DNA of 64,000 nucleotides from Falciphora oryzae (Eukaryota > Ascomycota > Sordariomycetes > Magnaporthales > Magnaporthaceae), in NCBI GenBank assembly GCA_000733355.1, contig JNVV01000003.1, positions 782,287 through 846,286 of the forward strand. The letters are read 5' to 3'. A model generated the notes under the pieces. That model did no database searches. It had not been told where the DNA came from and saw only the letters and a program-made list of their open reading frames with translations. Made by a program: the position numbers and the translations under genes. Positions 34,387 to 45,827 of this stretch are shown here, piece by piece; the first letter of the stretch is position 1, and each line of letters starts with the position of its first letter.

Positions 34387-35442
34387 GGCTGTAGGTGTGC
34401 TTGGCTGGTCTTGAGAAGCTGTCCTCCTATTGGATCGTTGTCAGTGGGTGGCTTTCCTCGGGGTGTTGTGCGGGATTCTTACTCACGAGATACGGAGTTT
34501 GTCAGGCGATCCAGGTGGTATGGGTGCTTGTTTTATTTGGTCGACGGTTCTGTGGATTAGCGTATGGATGCAGGCGATTGCGCTCGGGTCGAGGTTTGTG
34601 AAGCTGGACAAAAAATCTGGCAGGACAGAATGGAAGAAGGGTGGCACTTTTTCTTTGGACTTTGCTGTGATTTTAAGACGACGGCACCTTCTCTGACGCA
34701 TGCGGCGCGTGCCCGCCCCAGCAACCGCGACGGCGCTGTCCGGCAGCCATCAAGTGGTCATTTTGTGTGTTCGGTTTCACCTGCTCCGGCGGGCTCGTCC
34801 TTTGTCCAGGCGCCAGTGGTGATGTCATTGAACCATAGCTGTCTCCCTGCCCGCCCGGAAAGTGTGGCGTCGAGCCGGGCCGTCTTTGGCCAGGAATGGG
34901 AAGCCACATGATATGAACGGGGCTGGCACGTGTGAAACGATGCCACACCATGCCTGCCGTCCATCTCCTTTGAGTTGTCCGTCATGGTGATGGGACGTGC
35001 CTAGAGCCGGGATAGATCTGTAAGGGCAGTGGGAGCTTCATGCTGTCTGCCCCAAGCCCCTAGGAAAATAGGGAATGCACCATCCCTTAGCGCCGTCTGA
35101 TGCCCGCATCAACGGCCGCTATCCTAGTTCAGCCTGACGTGGCGTTGGGACTCTGGATCGCGTGGCCACACGACTTGAAGCCTTCGTCAAGAAATAGTGC
35201 GATTAGATTTAGTCAATCTAGGTATGCTAATGTGTTACTGCATAAGATGATTATGTACCGACTATTCGCTTAGGAAATACGGACGACAATCTGAAATAAG
35301 TAGCTTGTAAATGTCGCCAAATATGAGCAAAAATCGTTAATCCCGAAAGGCACACGTCATAATAGTACCTATCAAACAAGCGATCGCGCGCAGGGAAAAG
35401 CGAAAAAGAAAAGCAGGGAAAAGATATCGTGCTAGGAAATGG
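34387..35442. other. Gap between amphipathic protein and carotenoid oxygenase genes
   Basis: Promoter side of the 34-kb gene and 3' side of the carotenoid oxygenase gene. The last 250 bp are AT-rich. No gene recognised. Confidence 0.55.
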
Positions 35443-37297
35443 TCACTCAGGAACGTGGACGCCATGGAACCCAAAACCCACGACCCCACTGGTGTTGGCC
35501 CTGCCCACCTCGCGCATGGTTCTGGCGTCGAGAACGAGCAGGTAGCTCTTCCCCATAGTCCCGTCCAGGACGACGGAGAGCAGGACGCCCGCGTCCTCGG
35601 CGTCGTCCTGCCCAGCCCGCTCCGGGTCCGCGACGAATAAAGGCTCGCCCGCCGTCTGGCCGTGGTGGCACCACTGGAGCGTCTCCCCGGTGCGCAGGTC
35701 GTGCTTGACTAGCCCGTCCAGGAACGTGCTAAGCCCCGTAAAAGTAACACCGTAAACGAACCGGTGCCGCCGCCCCGCGAACGCCCCGTTGATGCTCGGG
35801 AGCTCAGGCCCCAGGCCGGGGGTGCCGCGGTGCTCGACTGTCGCCTTCTTCGCTGCTGGCGGCGGGGTTTGAGGTTTGCTGCCGTGATTACCGTCTCTAG
35901 TTTTATCCAAAGGTGGGGGCGGCGACACGCTGGCCAGGCGGAAGCGCCGAAGCGCACCCCTCTGGGCGGGGTTTTCGGCAGTGCTGGGCCCCTTTTTAGT
36001 GTCGCCAAAGTAGGCCTTTGCAGCCGGCGAGTCGGACAGGAGGTTCTCGATGTAAAAACGCTTGATTATGTCGAGGTTATCGTAGACGTATATGTCGGCC
36101 ACAATGTCCACCTCTCCTTCCACACTGCCGCCGCCTGCTTCCTCATACGCGTTGATGCTGTGAAAGGCGAAGAAGGGCTCCGAGTCGTACGTCGCCACTA
36201 GCCCCTTGCCGCCAGGCCGCCGGTCGACCACGAACCACTTTGCCGGCCGGCCGGGGTTGTACTCGGCAAAGGCGTCGACGAGGTTGCGCCTCCACAGCGT
36301 CGGGGCGCCGCCGGCGTAGAAGAAGGAGTTCCAGACGCACAGGATGACGTAGTGCTCCGTCAGGAACAGCGAGTGGATGTAGGCGCCCGCGTGCTTGATC
36401 GTGGCCAGCACCGAGGTCCGCCCCGTGGCCGCCGAGACCGTGAAGACGCGCCACACGCCGGGCCCCAGGTCCAGGTTGTAGTTGAACACGTCGCCGGTGT
36501 TTGGGTCCGTGCAGGCGTGGGCAGCGCTCAGGGGGCCTACTAGGGAGGGATGTAGCGAGCGCTGCCAGACGAGGCCGATGGGCTCCAGGGTCTCCGGGTC
36601 GATCATCTGCATTGTGGCCGAGTCCGTCTTGTTGGCAAGGGTTGCTACATGCTGCCTCCCCTTGGGCTTCGGGGCCGCCTCTTCCGTCTCCTGCCGTTCG
36701 CCCGTCCTCGAAAGGCCGGGGAAGTTGGGTGTCAGGGAGACGGAGATGTTGGCGGCGTTTGGAGCTAGGTTTGGCTTTGATCGCAAGAGCGGCGTGAACA
36801 CGGATTGTACCTTTTGGAACAGCGAGAGACACGGGTCTCGCTTGGCGCCAAAGGTCAAGTCGGCCATGTACCCGTTCCGCCGCAGCCGCTCGATGACGCC
36901 ATCGCTGGTCAGTCGGGAGTTGTGGGTGACGCGGACGGCCGGGTGGTCCGGGGTCGGCGGGTGGATTTGGAAGCGGTGGACCTGCGAGAAGCTGTCGAAC
37001 CAGTGGCTGACCTTGTACGTGACTGAGCCGTCGCCGGACAGCTCGACCTCGCGCGGGCCGAGGCCGTTGCGGAAGAGAACGCCGGCCGCGTAGGCTGGGA
37101 TCTCGCCGACGACCTCGAGGTCCGTCGGGGTCAGTTCTTGGTAGCGGACATCAAACTACTAGGGGGAAGGGTTGCTTGATTGTTAGTCCAGGCCCGGGAG
37201 TGCAGCAAGCGAGGCGGGCACTCACCCCCTGAGTGTTTGGCCAATCCCCGTAGTGGGACGGCAGATCGGCGGGATTTGAAGTCCGAGTTTCACCCAT
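35443..37297 (-). CDS. Carotenoid cleavage oxygenase (torulene-dioxygenase / RPE65 family)
   Basis: Non-heme Fe(II) enzyme that cleaves carotenoids or apocarotenoids. Exons on the minus strand are 37297-37226 and 37155-35443, giving 594 residues. The four iron-binding histidines are in place: SAAHACTD (His237), YIHSLFLTEHY (His285), FAFHSINAYEE (His356) and GFHGVHVPE (His588). The N-terminus has the family start DWPNTQG, then FDVRYQELTPTDLEVVGEIP and LFRNGLGP. Length and the SLHPSLVGPL/HACTDPNTGDVFNYNL region most resemble fungal torulene dioxygenases (Neurospora CAO-2, Fusarium CarT), which make precursors of neurosporaxanthin; CarX-type retinal formation is the alternative. A Pro-rich insert (about residues 400-460) is unconserved. 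No phytoene synthase, desaturase or opsin gene is in the window. The intron ends in TAGTAG, and only the second AG keeps the frame open. Confidence 0.88.
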
Positions 37298-39777
37298 TGA
37301 AAAAGTATATAGCGATGAAGCTTTGGGGTAACCAAATAAAAGAGAAACCAAAAAGGAAGCCTTTCAGAAAGGGGGGTATTCCGGACAGTCAAGGAGCAAA
37401 GGTACGATCACTAGCATGAGCCACTCGCCCAGAAAGAGCAGATGGATGCGGTGTGCGAAATCATTTATATATCCGCGCCCGTTGCGCTCCTCAGGGGCGA
37501 CAACAACAAGCCAAGGGACGCGGCCGGCCGCGTCGGAGCTGGGGAAAAAAAAGGCGTGGAAGACTTGCCGTGGGCCAGGTGGGCTGGTGTCGGTGCCGCC
37601 TTGGCACCAAAACGTACAGTCAGGGCAACGGAGTTCACCCGAGCCCCGGCTTTTAGCGACGCGAGCCAGAACTAGTGACAGGCCTTCCGGAGTCACACCA
37701 GGCCGTCAGCGTGTGTTCGGACTCGCTTAAAGCTCGAACGCGGCGGACGGCCGGCTAGCTGTGAGGAGGGGGCAAGAGAGGGGAGCCGAGGTCCCCCGAC
37801 CTCGCAGGATTGCGGGCTGAGCTGAACCCAGCGAGGCGAGGTGCGGGCACACATTCGCCAGCCTTTGTGGCCAAACCATCTCGCAAAGGCTCTCGCCACC
37901 GTGGGATGGAGGAGGGGGTACTGGCGAGTTCGGGCGGGGCATCTGCGCTTACAGCCCGCACCCACATGGCTCTGGGGCTGACCGCAAGCGAATGCGAATG
38001 CGGGAGAAGATGCAGAACGGAGAAACCAAAATTCTTAGCTCCATCATGGCGCAAAAATGGATGCATGGCGCGCAAGTTCCATCGGTGACGCGCACACAGC
38101 CCTGCGAGTTCCACAAGCCCACACCTACTTTCAACACTGGCTCGCCGGCAGGGTCCCCCCCTCGTTCATGTCCGTTTTGACCTTCGCTGTGGCACCAGGC
38201 TGCCTCCTCCCGAGACCGCATGAATTGTAGCTCGGCTGAGGACGGTCGGGTGCGAGACAGGCCCCTCGACTTTGGGGCGCTGGTGGGTGCACATGGCGAA
38301 GAAATAAAATAAACAAAAAGAAAAAAAAAGCATATCCTGCCAACGAACCTTCTTCCCAAGACATGGACTGGGGTTGCCCGCCCGGATACAGACATGACTG
38401 CCAGCGTGTCACGGAAAGCCGCATGGAGACACGGAGAATGTGAGATATCAACTCCGGTGGGAGAAGAAGAAGAAGAAGAAGAAGGAAAATATGGATGCAT
38501 GAAATAAATTTAGTAGAAAACACGACCGAAACTCCGATGGACGGCGGCAGCAACGCCCTCGGGTCACCCAACGCCCTCTCGGCCCACCCATCCATTGGCG
38601 CGGCCGTCTTCATGCCGGTTTGTTTCGCCCGAGACGGCGGTCGTGCCACGTGTGCAGGCGCTCTGGGTACCACGGACTTAAGTGGTCCTTTTCCCTTCGC
38701 GCTGCGCAACATGGGACGAACCTGGCAGCCCCGGGTTCTCATAGGCAAAAGCTAAGCGGGGTGCCAGGAGGGGACGGGATGTCTGGTGTCGGTTGAACCG
38801 GCGGCTTAGCGAAAGGGTCACTCTTTCTTCCCTTTTTTTGCGACGCCCCTTGGACATCCTCACCGTTCGAGCCGTGAAGGATCCGATTGAGGGGTCGCCA
38901 GCCAGCCCTTCCTTGCCGATCAAACGGTGATGGTGGGGGGAACCAACACCTCCTGTCCATCCCATCATCCCTCACGTCAAACCAGTCCGTGCACCCGTCA
39001 CCTCGTCTCGTCGTCTTATCGACGGATTTTCCAGACGAAGCGATCCTGTCAAATGTCCTAGACACCTAGATGGGCCGTGGCCACACACACGCAGGCGATC
39101 ATCGAGCACCTTTGAGACCCTGGCCCTCGGCCGGCAGTTGGCTGGCCCGGCATGCATGCGCTTTTGCAGTTCGTCCAAAGTCTGGAAGGTGTGTGCCTGG
39201 GGATGGAGAATCTCGGGCCAAGGCTTCGCCTTTTTAGCCTCCCTTTTACCCACCCATGCTCTGCGGCCTGCGCCTGAGCCCAGCCCGACCGAACTAGACG
39301 GCATCGCCGGTCTTGGCCGCGCAAAGGGGCGGACCTTGGATTGTTCGAGCTGTCGGTCATCTTTGAAATCGCCTTAGAAAGGGAGAACCTTTTATCGGGG
39401 AAAATAGTTAACGATTGTGGTGTATATAAACGGCCCGCCCGTATGCTGCTTTGGCCAGAGGGAGATGTCTCCGCTTCTTGTGGCCATACGTTTGCGTGTA
39501 TCCCAGCCTTCCCGCCGCCTGCTTTGCGCAGTCCTCCATCTGTGGTATCTATCATAATAAATATTAAACAAAAAGACAAGTAAGAAGGTCGTCAAGAAGG
39601 AAGAACGTCACGGGTATCTCACCCACCGATCAACTAACCTGGGAATTGCAGAAATGGAGGTACAGGAGCCTGCGAAAGCAGACAGACAAAGGAAAGAAGG
39701 GGAACGCAGCCACAGGCAGGGTGCGCCCCACGGAGGCGTAAGAAAATAGGAAAACACAAGATAACGAACGCAAGAGC
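37298..39777. other. 2.5-kb gap with no gene recognised
   Basis: Upstream region of the carotenoid oxygenase and 3' side of the MFS gene. ORFs up to about 205 codons occur but overlap in several frames and look random. Contains an (AAG)n microsatellite at 38463-38484. Confidence 0.5.
38463..38484. repeat. (AAG)n microsatellite
   Basis: About seven uninterrupted AAG units in non-coding DNA, probably length-variable between isolates. Confidence 0.85.
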
Positions 39778-42004
39778 TCAGTCCGTGTCGAAGAAGCTGC
39801 CCGTCCTCCTGAGCGCGTGCAGGTCGACGCACTTCATGACGCGCCCGTCCAGCAGCAGGACCTCGTCGCCCCAGAGCCACCAGACGGCCCCGACGGCGCC
39901 CGCAACGCACAGCTGCGAGACGCCGAAGCCGACGAGGGCCGAGCGCAGGGCGTCAAAGGCCCAGACCATGTTCGGGGCCGCGATCACAAAGATGCCGGCC
40001 AGCGCCGACCGGGCGAGGACCAGGGAGGACTCCATGTCGACCGTGTTGCGCAGCGCGACGCCCAGGTTGGAGCTCGTGAACTGCGTCGACTTGGCGATCA
40101 TGGGCCGCACCGCCGCGTCCACGACGTACGCGCCCGCCCCGAGCAGCGCCAGCAGCACGCCGAGGCCCGGGAAGCTGAGGCGGGCCGCGACGCCGCCGAC
40201 CATGAAGGGGCTCGACTCGGCCGCCTCGGCCGCCGTCGACAGCTCCGGGTCCGACATGGCCGTCATGGGCGGCATCATGGCCGACTCGGCATGCAGGCCG
40301 GCTCCGAGGAGCGAGATAAAGACGAGGAACGAGCCAAAGGCCACGGCGAGCAGGTTCATCTGCGCGAGCGACTGGCGACTGCGCCACCACGGCGCCAACG
40401 AGAAGAAGGCGACGGTGCCGACGCCGAGGAGGAAGGGGCCCGTGAGGAGGGCGCCGATCGAGGCGGGAGTGAGGTCGAATGGGAGGTGAGCGAACAGCAT
40501 GCTCAGGGTCCCAGCCACAGCCCAGAGGGCGGAAAAGGGCAGGAACGAGACGACCAGCAGGAGCATGGTCGTCGGCGCGATCATGGCGCGCGGCGCCTGC
40601 AGCAGCAGGTCCTTGGTTATGGCGAGCGCGCTGTAGGAGTGAGGTTGCATGCCACCGAGGTACTCCTTCACGGCCTCCACGTCGATGTCGCCACGCGGCT
40701 TGAGCGGCTGCTGCTTCCGGTACGACGCAGCAGTGGCGGGCGTGTTGAGGAAAACGAAGAAGCGGTCATAGGCAGTCTCAGGAACCGCGAAGGCGATCAG
40801 GAGGCTCGAGATAGCCTGGAATGCGCAGAGGACCTGGAATTGAACTCGAAATCCTCCGGGGTTCATAGATGCGACGCCGCCGAGAAGGGGGCCGCCCCAA
40901 GTCGTGCCCACGGAGACGACCTGATGGATGGCAAGACGCAGGCCGCGCTCGTGCTCCTTTCCGTGCGAACATACACCGGTTAGTAAGTAAGCCTACCCAG
41001 GTGGGAGAGCGAATGGGAAGTTTGCTCACAAAATAAACGTCATGGATGGTCCCCAACACCAGGGAGTCGAATACACCCCAGCCAATGCCCTGGAAAATGC
41101 GCGCCGCCATGCAGGTCCCGAAATCTTGGGCCGCCGTGTTGATGATGGAGCCCAGGAACATGGAGAGCATCCCCGCAATGTATAGTGGCCTCTTTCCCCA
41201 GATGCGGGCGGCGACCAGAGCCACCATGCCGCTCAGAGCGCCAAGGAGGAGGGGCGCACCGGTCAGTCCGGCGATCGCCGTGTAAGACCGGTTGAAGCTC
41301 TGCTCCAGCTGAACGTTGACAGGAACCAGAGCCGTCTTCATAACGCCGGCCAGCGCTACCGACATCAAGAGCGCCCCAAAGTTCGAATCCTTTTTCCACA
41401 TGGGCCAGTTCAGGGGATCGTCCGCGTCGTCGCTGGGCTGCGGCACCAGCTCGACATTGGCGTACTTTCCCTTGCCGAACTTTATGGAGCGCTTGTTCGT
41501 CTCCAGCGAAGAGAAAGACAGGCGCTTCGTTGATCGTGTCATCGTCCTAGCCGGCACGCCAGCCGTATTCCCTCGTAATGGCGCAGGGCGGGGTGCCGTG
41601 ACACCGGGCACAGGGGCCAGCTGCGGCAGCTGTGCGGGAAGGGACGAAACGGACGTGTCGCTCCTGGCAGTCCCCGGACGGGAGTGAGTAGGAACGGGCG
41701 GTAGAGGCGCCGTGGGTGGCGGTGTCGGTGCTGACGCCATCTCTGGCTTGACTTCTTGCGCCTTGGACTCTTCGTTCGCCTCCGATAGTGTCGCGCTCGG
41801 CGAAGGTGTCGCGGCGGCCGTCGGTGCCGGCTCCGTCTGTGTCTTCGCCTCGGCCACCTCATCCACAGCCTTTGGCGTTTCCTTCTCCTCCAGGGCGCGC
41901 AGGGTCTCCTTGCCCGTGACCATATCCTTTCCCTCCTCTTTCTCCAGCCGCGCCATCACCTCGGCAGCCCGGAGGCTGGCGTCCAGTATAGAATTCCGAT
42001 CCAT
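39778..42004 (-). CDS. MFS transporter (DHA1-like) with long disordered N-terminal extension
   Basis: Major facilitator superfamily permease, substrate unknown. Exons on the minus strand are 42004-41030 and 40956-39778, giving 717 residues. The 73-bp intron carries a perfect TACTAAC branch point and an AAG acceptor, joining DVYF to EHERGLRLAIHQ, the MFS helix 4-5 loop. Residues 1-194 are charged and then Pro/Ser/Thr-rich, without hydrophobic segments. The marker DDPLNWPMWKK (195-205), typical of fungal DHA1-type carriers, directly precedes helix 1. About twelve helices follow, with GRVMKCVDLHALRRTG near the end. An upstream in-frame stretch lacks an ATG, so MDRNSIL at 42004 is the start. The long N-terminus and a large loop between helices 6 and 7 suggest regulation by phosphorylation or trafficking. 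No biosynthetic cluster surrounds it. Confidence 0.88.
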
Positions 42005-42073
42005 CTTATGCGACTGACCGAGAGGCCGGTCGACCGGGTCTTCTGGGAGAAAGGAAAGAATAAAAAACAAAGG

Positions 42074-42239
42074 AAAAAAAAAAAAAAAAAAAAAAAGCGA
42101 AGGAGTTCAAAGGATATGATCGAACCAGCGACTGCGAATCGAAACAAAAAGCGGCAAAAAGAAAGGTAGCCTGGGGGGCGATCGTTGCTGTCCAGCAGTT
42201 AAGCCGGGAAAGAAAAAAAAAAAAAAAAAAAAAAAAAAA
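42074..42239 (-). promoter_or_regulatory. Two long poly(dA:dT) tracts upstream of the MFS gene
   Basis: A23 at 42074-42096 and A27 at 42213-42239 on the plus strand read as T runs on the MFS coding strand, about 70-92 and 209-235 bp before its ATG. Rigid poly(dA:dT) tracts commonly exclude nucleosomes in fungal promoters. Exact lengths may suffer sequencing error. Confidence 0.6.
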
Positions 42240-43701
42240 GGGATATAAAGAAAGGATGATGGCCCGGCTAGAGGGGAAAGAATAGAAGAAACAAAAAGAT
42301 TAGGTAGTATTAAGGAAGGGCGACACGACCTTGAACCAGCAAGGGGGAGGTCGACAAGAAGGGAATACTAAACAGGGCAAACCCTCGACTACAGCCGCAT
42401 CAGGGATGGATACCACGCAGCACAGACTCGAGCGGCCTGCCAGACCTGACAGGGCAAATGCAACGCAAGGGCTCCAGATGGTGACGAACGGACCCTGCGC
42501 CGTTGTCGACATGCGTGGGATGGCGTGCAGGAGGAGGGGGGAAAAGTAGAGACGGGAAAAAGAAAAGGAAATCGAAAAAGAAACTAGAGTCAACGAGATG
42601 AAATGACATGGACCGGGCGCGGCGCGGCGGGGGTGGGCCGGGGACAGCGTAAGGCTTCCTTCTGCTGCCCGGGTGTGAGGCGTGCGCGGCCAAGTGTAGG
42701 CACCTAGATAGGTACCGAGGGTGCGAGGCTAGACCAAAAAAGAAGATGACCGCTCCATCCGTGGGTGGCACACGGAGTGGTCCGAGGAGCGCTTTGAGTT
42801 CGTTTGGAGCCGAATATGCCATGCTGGGCCCCATGATACTGCAACCCTCACAGCAAGCTGCCGGCATCAGCGGTGACCAGCCATTGTCGAGGCCGGGTCA
42901 AAGGGGGCCCAGGCAACCAAAGTCCCACACCAAGAGAGCCGCAAGATGGGGCGGCGGGGTCCCTGAGGAAAGCACAGAGGGTGGGAAGCTCCATCAATAT
43001 TTCCGGGGACTCCCCTGTCCTGCCTGACGAGGCCCAGGTCCCAGAGGCAAGGGGAGGGAGGCTGAAGAGTCTGTTCTCCCAGCCATCATCCACCATCGGA
43101 CGTCAAGCAAGCCCAAAGCCGAAGCTGGGCTGCTGGAAAGGATGGGATGGATAGGCGACGGGGATCCAAATCCTCCCTTCATGCGGCTCATTTCGTCCGG
43201 TGCGTTGCGCGACCGCCACAGCGCCCTTGTCCGCTTGATGTCGGTGGGCGGAGTCGAAGCCATAGATCGATGTCAAACGTCGAGCGCGCGGGCTAGCGTG
43301 AGGGATGGGTGCGCCTCAAAAGCTCAGGCTCTCTGCATCACGCACATTGACCCGCGTCGGACCTAAAAAAGCGTGACGAGCACACAATGGGAGGGAGCTT
43401 GGGCCACCAACGTTGGGGAAGGATCCCAGGTCCAGACCACGACCTCGAAGGACTCAAACCGATTGGAGCGCACAAAGTGCCTTGTGGACCCCCAACGTCC
43501 CGCGATTCGTTTGCCAGCCAACATCAATGGACACTCACTCCACCCCCTCGCAGATGCCACACGCACGACCACCAGCTGGCTGCCGTTGTGTTTTGGGCCC
43601 TGGGAGCTGCGCGCGCTGCTCGAGTGGCTGAAACCAGGGCCCATGCTGCTCAATGCTGCGCTGCCATCGAGGAGCGCCGATCTGTCTCAAAAATAAATCA
43701 C

Positions 43702-43717
43702 TTTTTTTTTTTTTTTT
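43702..43717. repeat. Poly(T)16 homopolymer
   Basis: Uninterrupted run of 16 T in gene-free DNA. No function seen. Confidence 0.8.
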
Positions 43718-45827
43718 CGCGATGTCACTTTCAACGCAGTGTGTGCTCGAGTCCGTCGCCTGCCCTGCCGCCTTGCGTGTTCTCTTGTCCAGGGGTGGCT
43801 GAACATCGGCAGTTGAGGGTTGCATATCAACGCCCAGTCAAGCTGCTTGAGCTTTCCATGTCAGTCAGCACCTTAGTGAACCGCGCCTTCTAGGATTATA
43901 ATGCACGACTAGTGACGGCAAGAGTACCAAACACACTGAGAGCCGAGATTTTTAAAAGGGGGACCTGGACGGTCCCCTTTTCGTTTGAAACTCATTGGCG
44001 TGGGCTCGGACGCCGTTCGCAGCGCAGAAGACCAGACGGCCAACTTTCCTCTTCTCATGACAACGCCGAGGTGCTTGACACAAAGGGCGATGTAACCTCA
44101 CAGCCTCCTAGGGCACCGAAAATAGCAGACTGCCCAAAGTTTATCGCCTCGAGGCTACCTGGCATCTCTATCCCTAGGTCGGCAGGTAGGCTGGAGTGTG
44201 ATGGCATGTGGTATGCGGCATAACCAAATCGTCAGGCGGACGTTCGGCGGATTCTCCCGATGCTCATCCACTGATCCGTTGATGCGCCGGCGGTAACCTG
44301 GGCATCCTAGCCCGGCTCCCCAAGGTTCTGCCATCAACTCAGCTGTGCCATGCACCCGTTTGTCAAAACAAAACGCCCAGCGAGCAGATCGGTTGATGGG
44401 TGCCAGAGGAACAATCATCCGTCTCCCAGTGATGAGGCTACTCGCCGGGTGAAAGAAGCGTCGTTGATGACATGAACCCCGATATCTGTGCACCGGCCGT
44501 TTCTCGCCACCGCGTCGGTTATTTTCACCTAATGAAAATCTAAAGAATCTAAAGATACATGCATGGGAAATGGAAAGAAACAGACCACGGTATGAATAGA
44601 CCATGGCCAAAGAGGTACCCCCGGATATCCACCTCATTCCCGTGGGCACGAGCCGGCGGCAGAGGCCCGCTTCGTCGATCAGACGTTCTCCTCCCCCGGT
44701 CCGGAAGACATCCCCTCCGTTGAACGGCAGGTTCCAAGCATGGTTCCGAGAAGTCGGGACCCCCCAAGCTGCCTGCGTGAGTCCCCCTGGTCTGCGCCCA
44801 TCAATTGAGCTCTGCGATTGGTCGCTCACGCTCTGTTCCAACACCCAGCACTCCAAAATGCATGTTGTCGCCAAGTCTCCATGCCCGCGACTTCCGCATG
44901 ATCTGCTCGAGTAAGGTCTGCCCTGCCAGACAAGACCCTCTCCGGAGGGTCGCTGTGAGCGTCATGTGACGAGCGTAGCGTTGATACGTGGTCGAGTTGT
45001 GTTTCCGACAAATTTTCGATATGATCTATGATGCCCTGCCTTTTCTGAATCTCACCCGATATCGACTAGCGCTGGTTTCATGGGTGAGGTCTTCCACGAT
45101 CTAAGCGACGGCCGTCGACCTCCACGGACCCCAGTCCCACCTCGGTCGGTCGAAGTGGTGCTGCTTCTGTTCGGGACGCGCCGCAAGCGGCGCGAGGTTG
45201 ATGTTGGCTGGGTAGAACAGCATCTGGGCGGGACGGAACTCTACCGCCTCGGGTTTGTTGCCAAGGAAGACCGTGGTACCTGCCAACACCAGAAGATTCC
45301 GGAAGGGGTAGGGTGAGAGTTGTTCATCAGTAAGACATAATCCCCGAAGCACAGAGGTCTCGCATCATCTTTCGTTCACATGCACCGTCACCCGTCCGTT
45401 TAATCACTACAGCACCATCACAACCACCCCCTGTTTTTCTCCTTTGTTTCCAAGGGCGTAGACTACACCCGAAAGGGGAGCGGGAGGGACATGTCAGTTT
45501 GACAATCCCGCACCCGTAGATGACCGGCGATGTTTCTTGCCTGAGCTTGCCTCCCGACCACACATGCCCACTTGCCCTGGCCAGATCGGCAGGGCCAAGT
45601 GGCGATGATGCGATGGGCTATGCAAGCTATCAAGCCTTGCCAGGTGTTGAAACCAAAAGGACATCAATCATGGACCGTGTCGTTTGGTAGCCGCATGAAG
45701 CCGGGCCATCACTGGTCCCGGACATCCAAGCGAGAAAACCAGGTCGGGTTTGTTGGCAGAGCACTCCTCTCTGAGAGCCTGTGTCTTCCTCTCTTCTTTT
45801 TTTTCTTGTGTTCTTTTTCTGGCACGT

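Larger units (their letters stand above)
42005..45827. other. 3.8-kb gap with no gene recognised
   Basis: The left part is the MFS gene promoter with two long poly(A) runs on the plus strand. ORFs up to 239 codons (44155-44874, minus) show no recognisable domain and overlap others. A T16 run lies at 43702-43717. Confidence 0.5.

Noticed and set aside
37298..37351. Longer N-terminus of the carotenoid oxygenase
   Set aside because: It would start at TTG; the first real ATG is at 37297.
42005..42070. Longer N-terminus of the MFS transporter
   Set aside because: The upstream frame opens with TTG, not ATG, and runs up to the poly(A) tract; MDRNSIL at 42004 is preferred.
44155..44874. 239-codon minus-strand ORF
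   Set aside because: No domain, signal or membrane pattern that I recognise, and it overlaps other ORFs. Kept only as part of the gap description.
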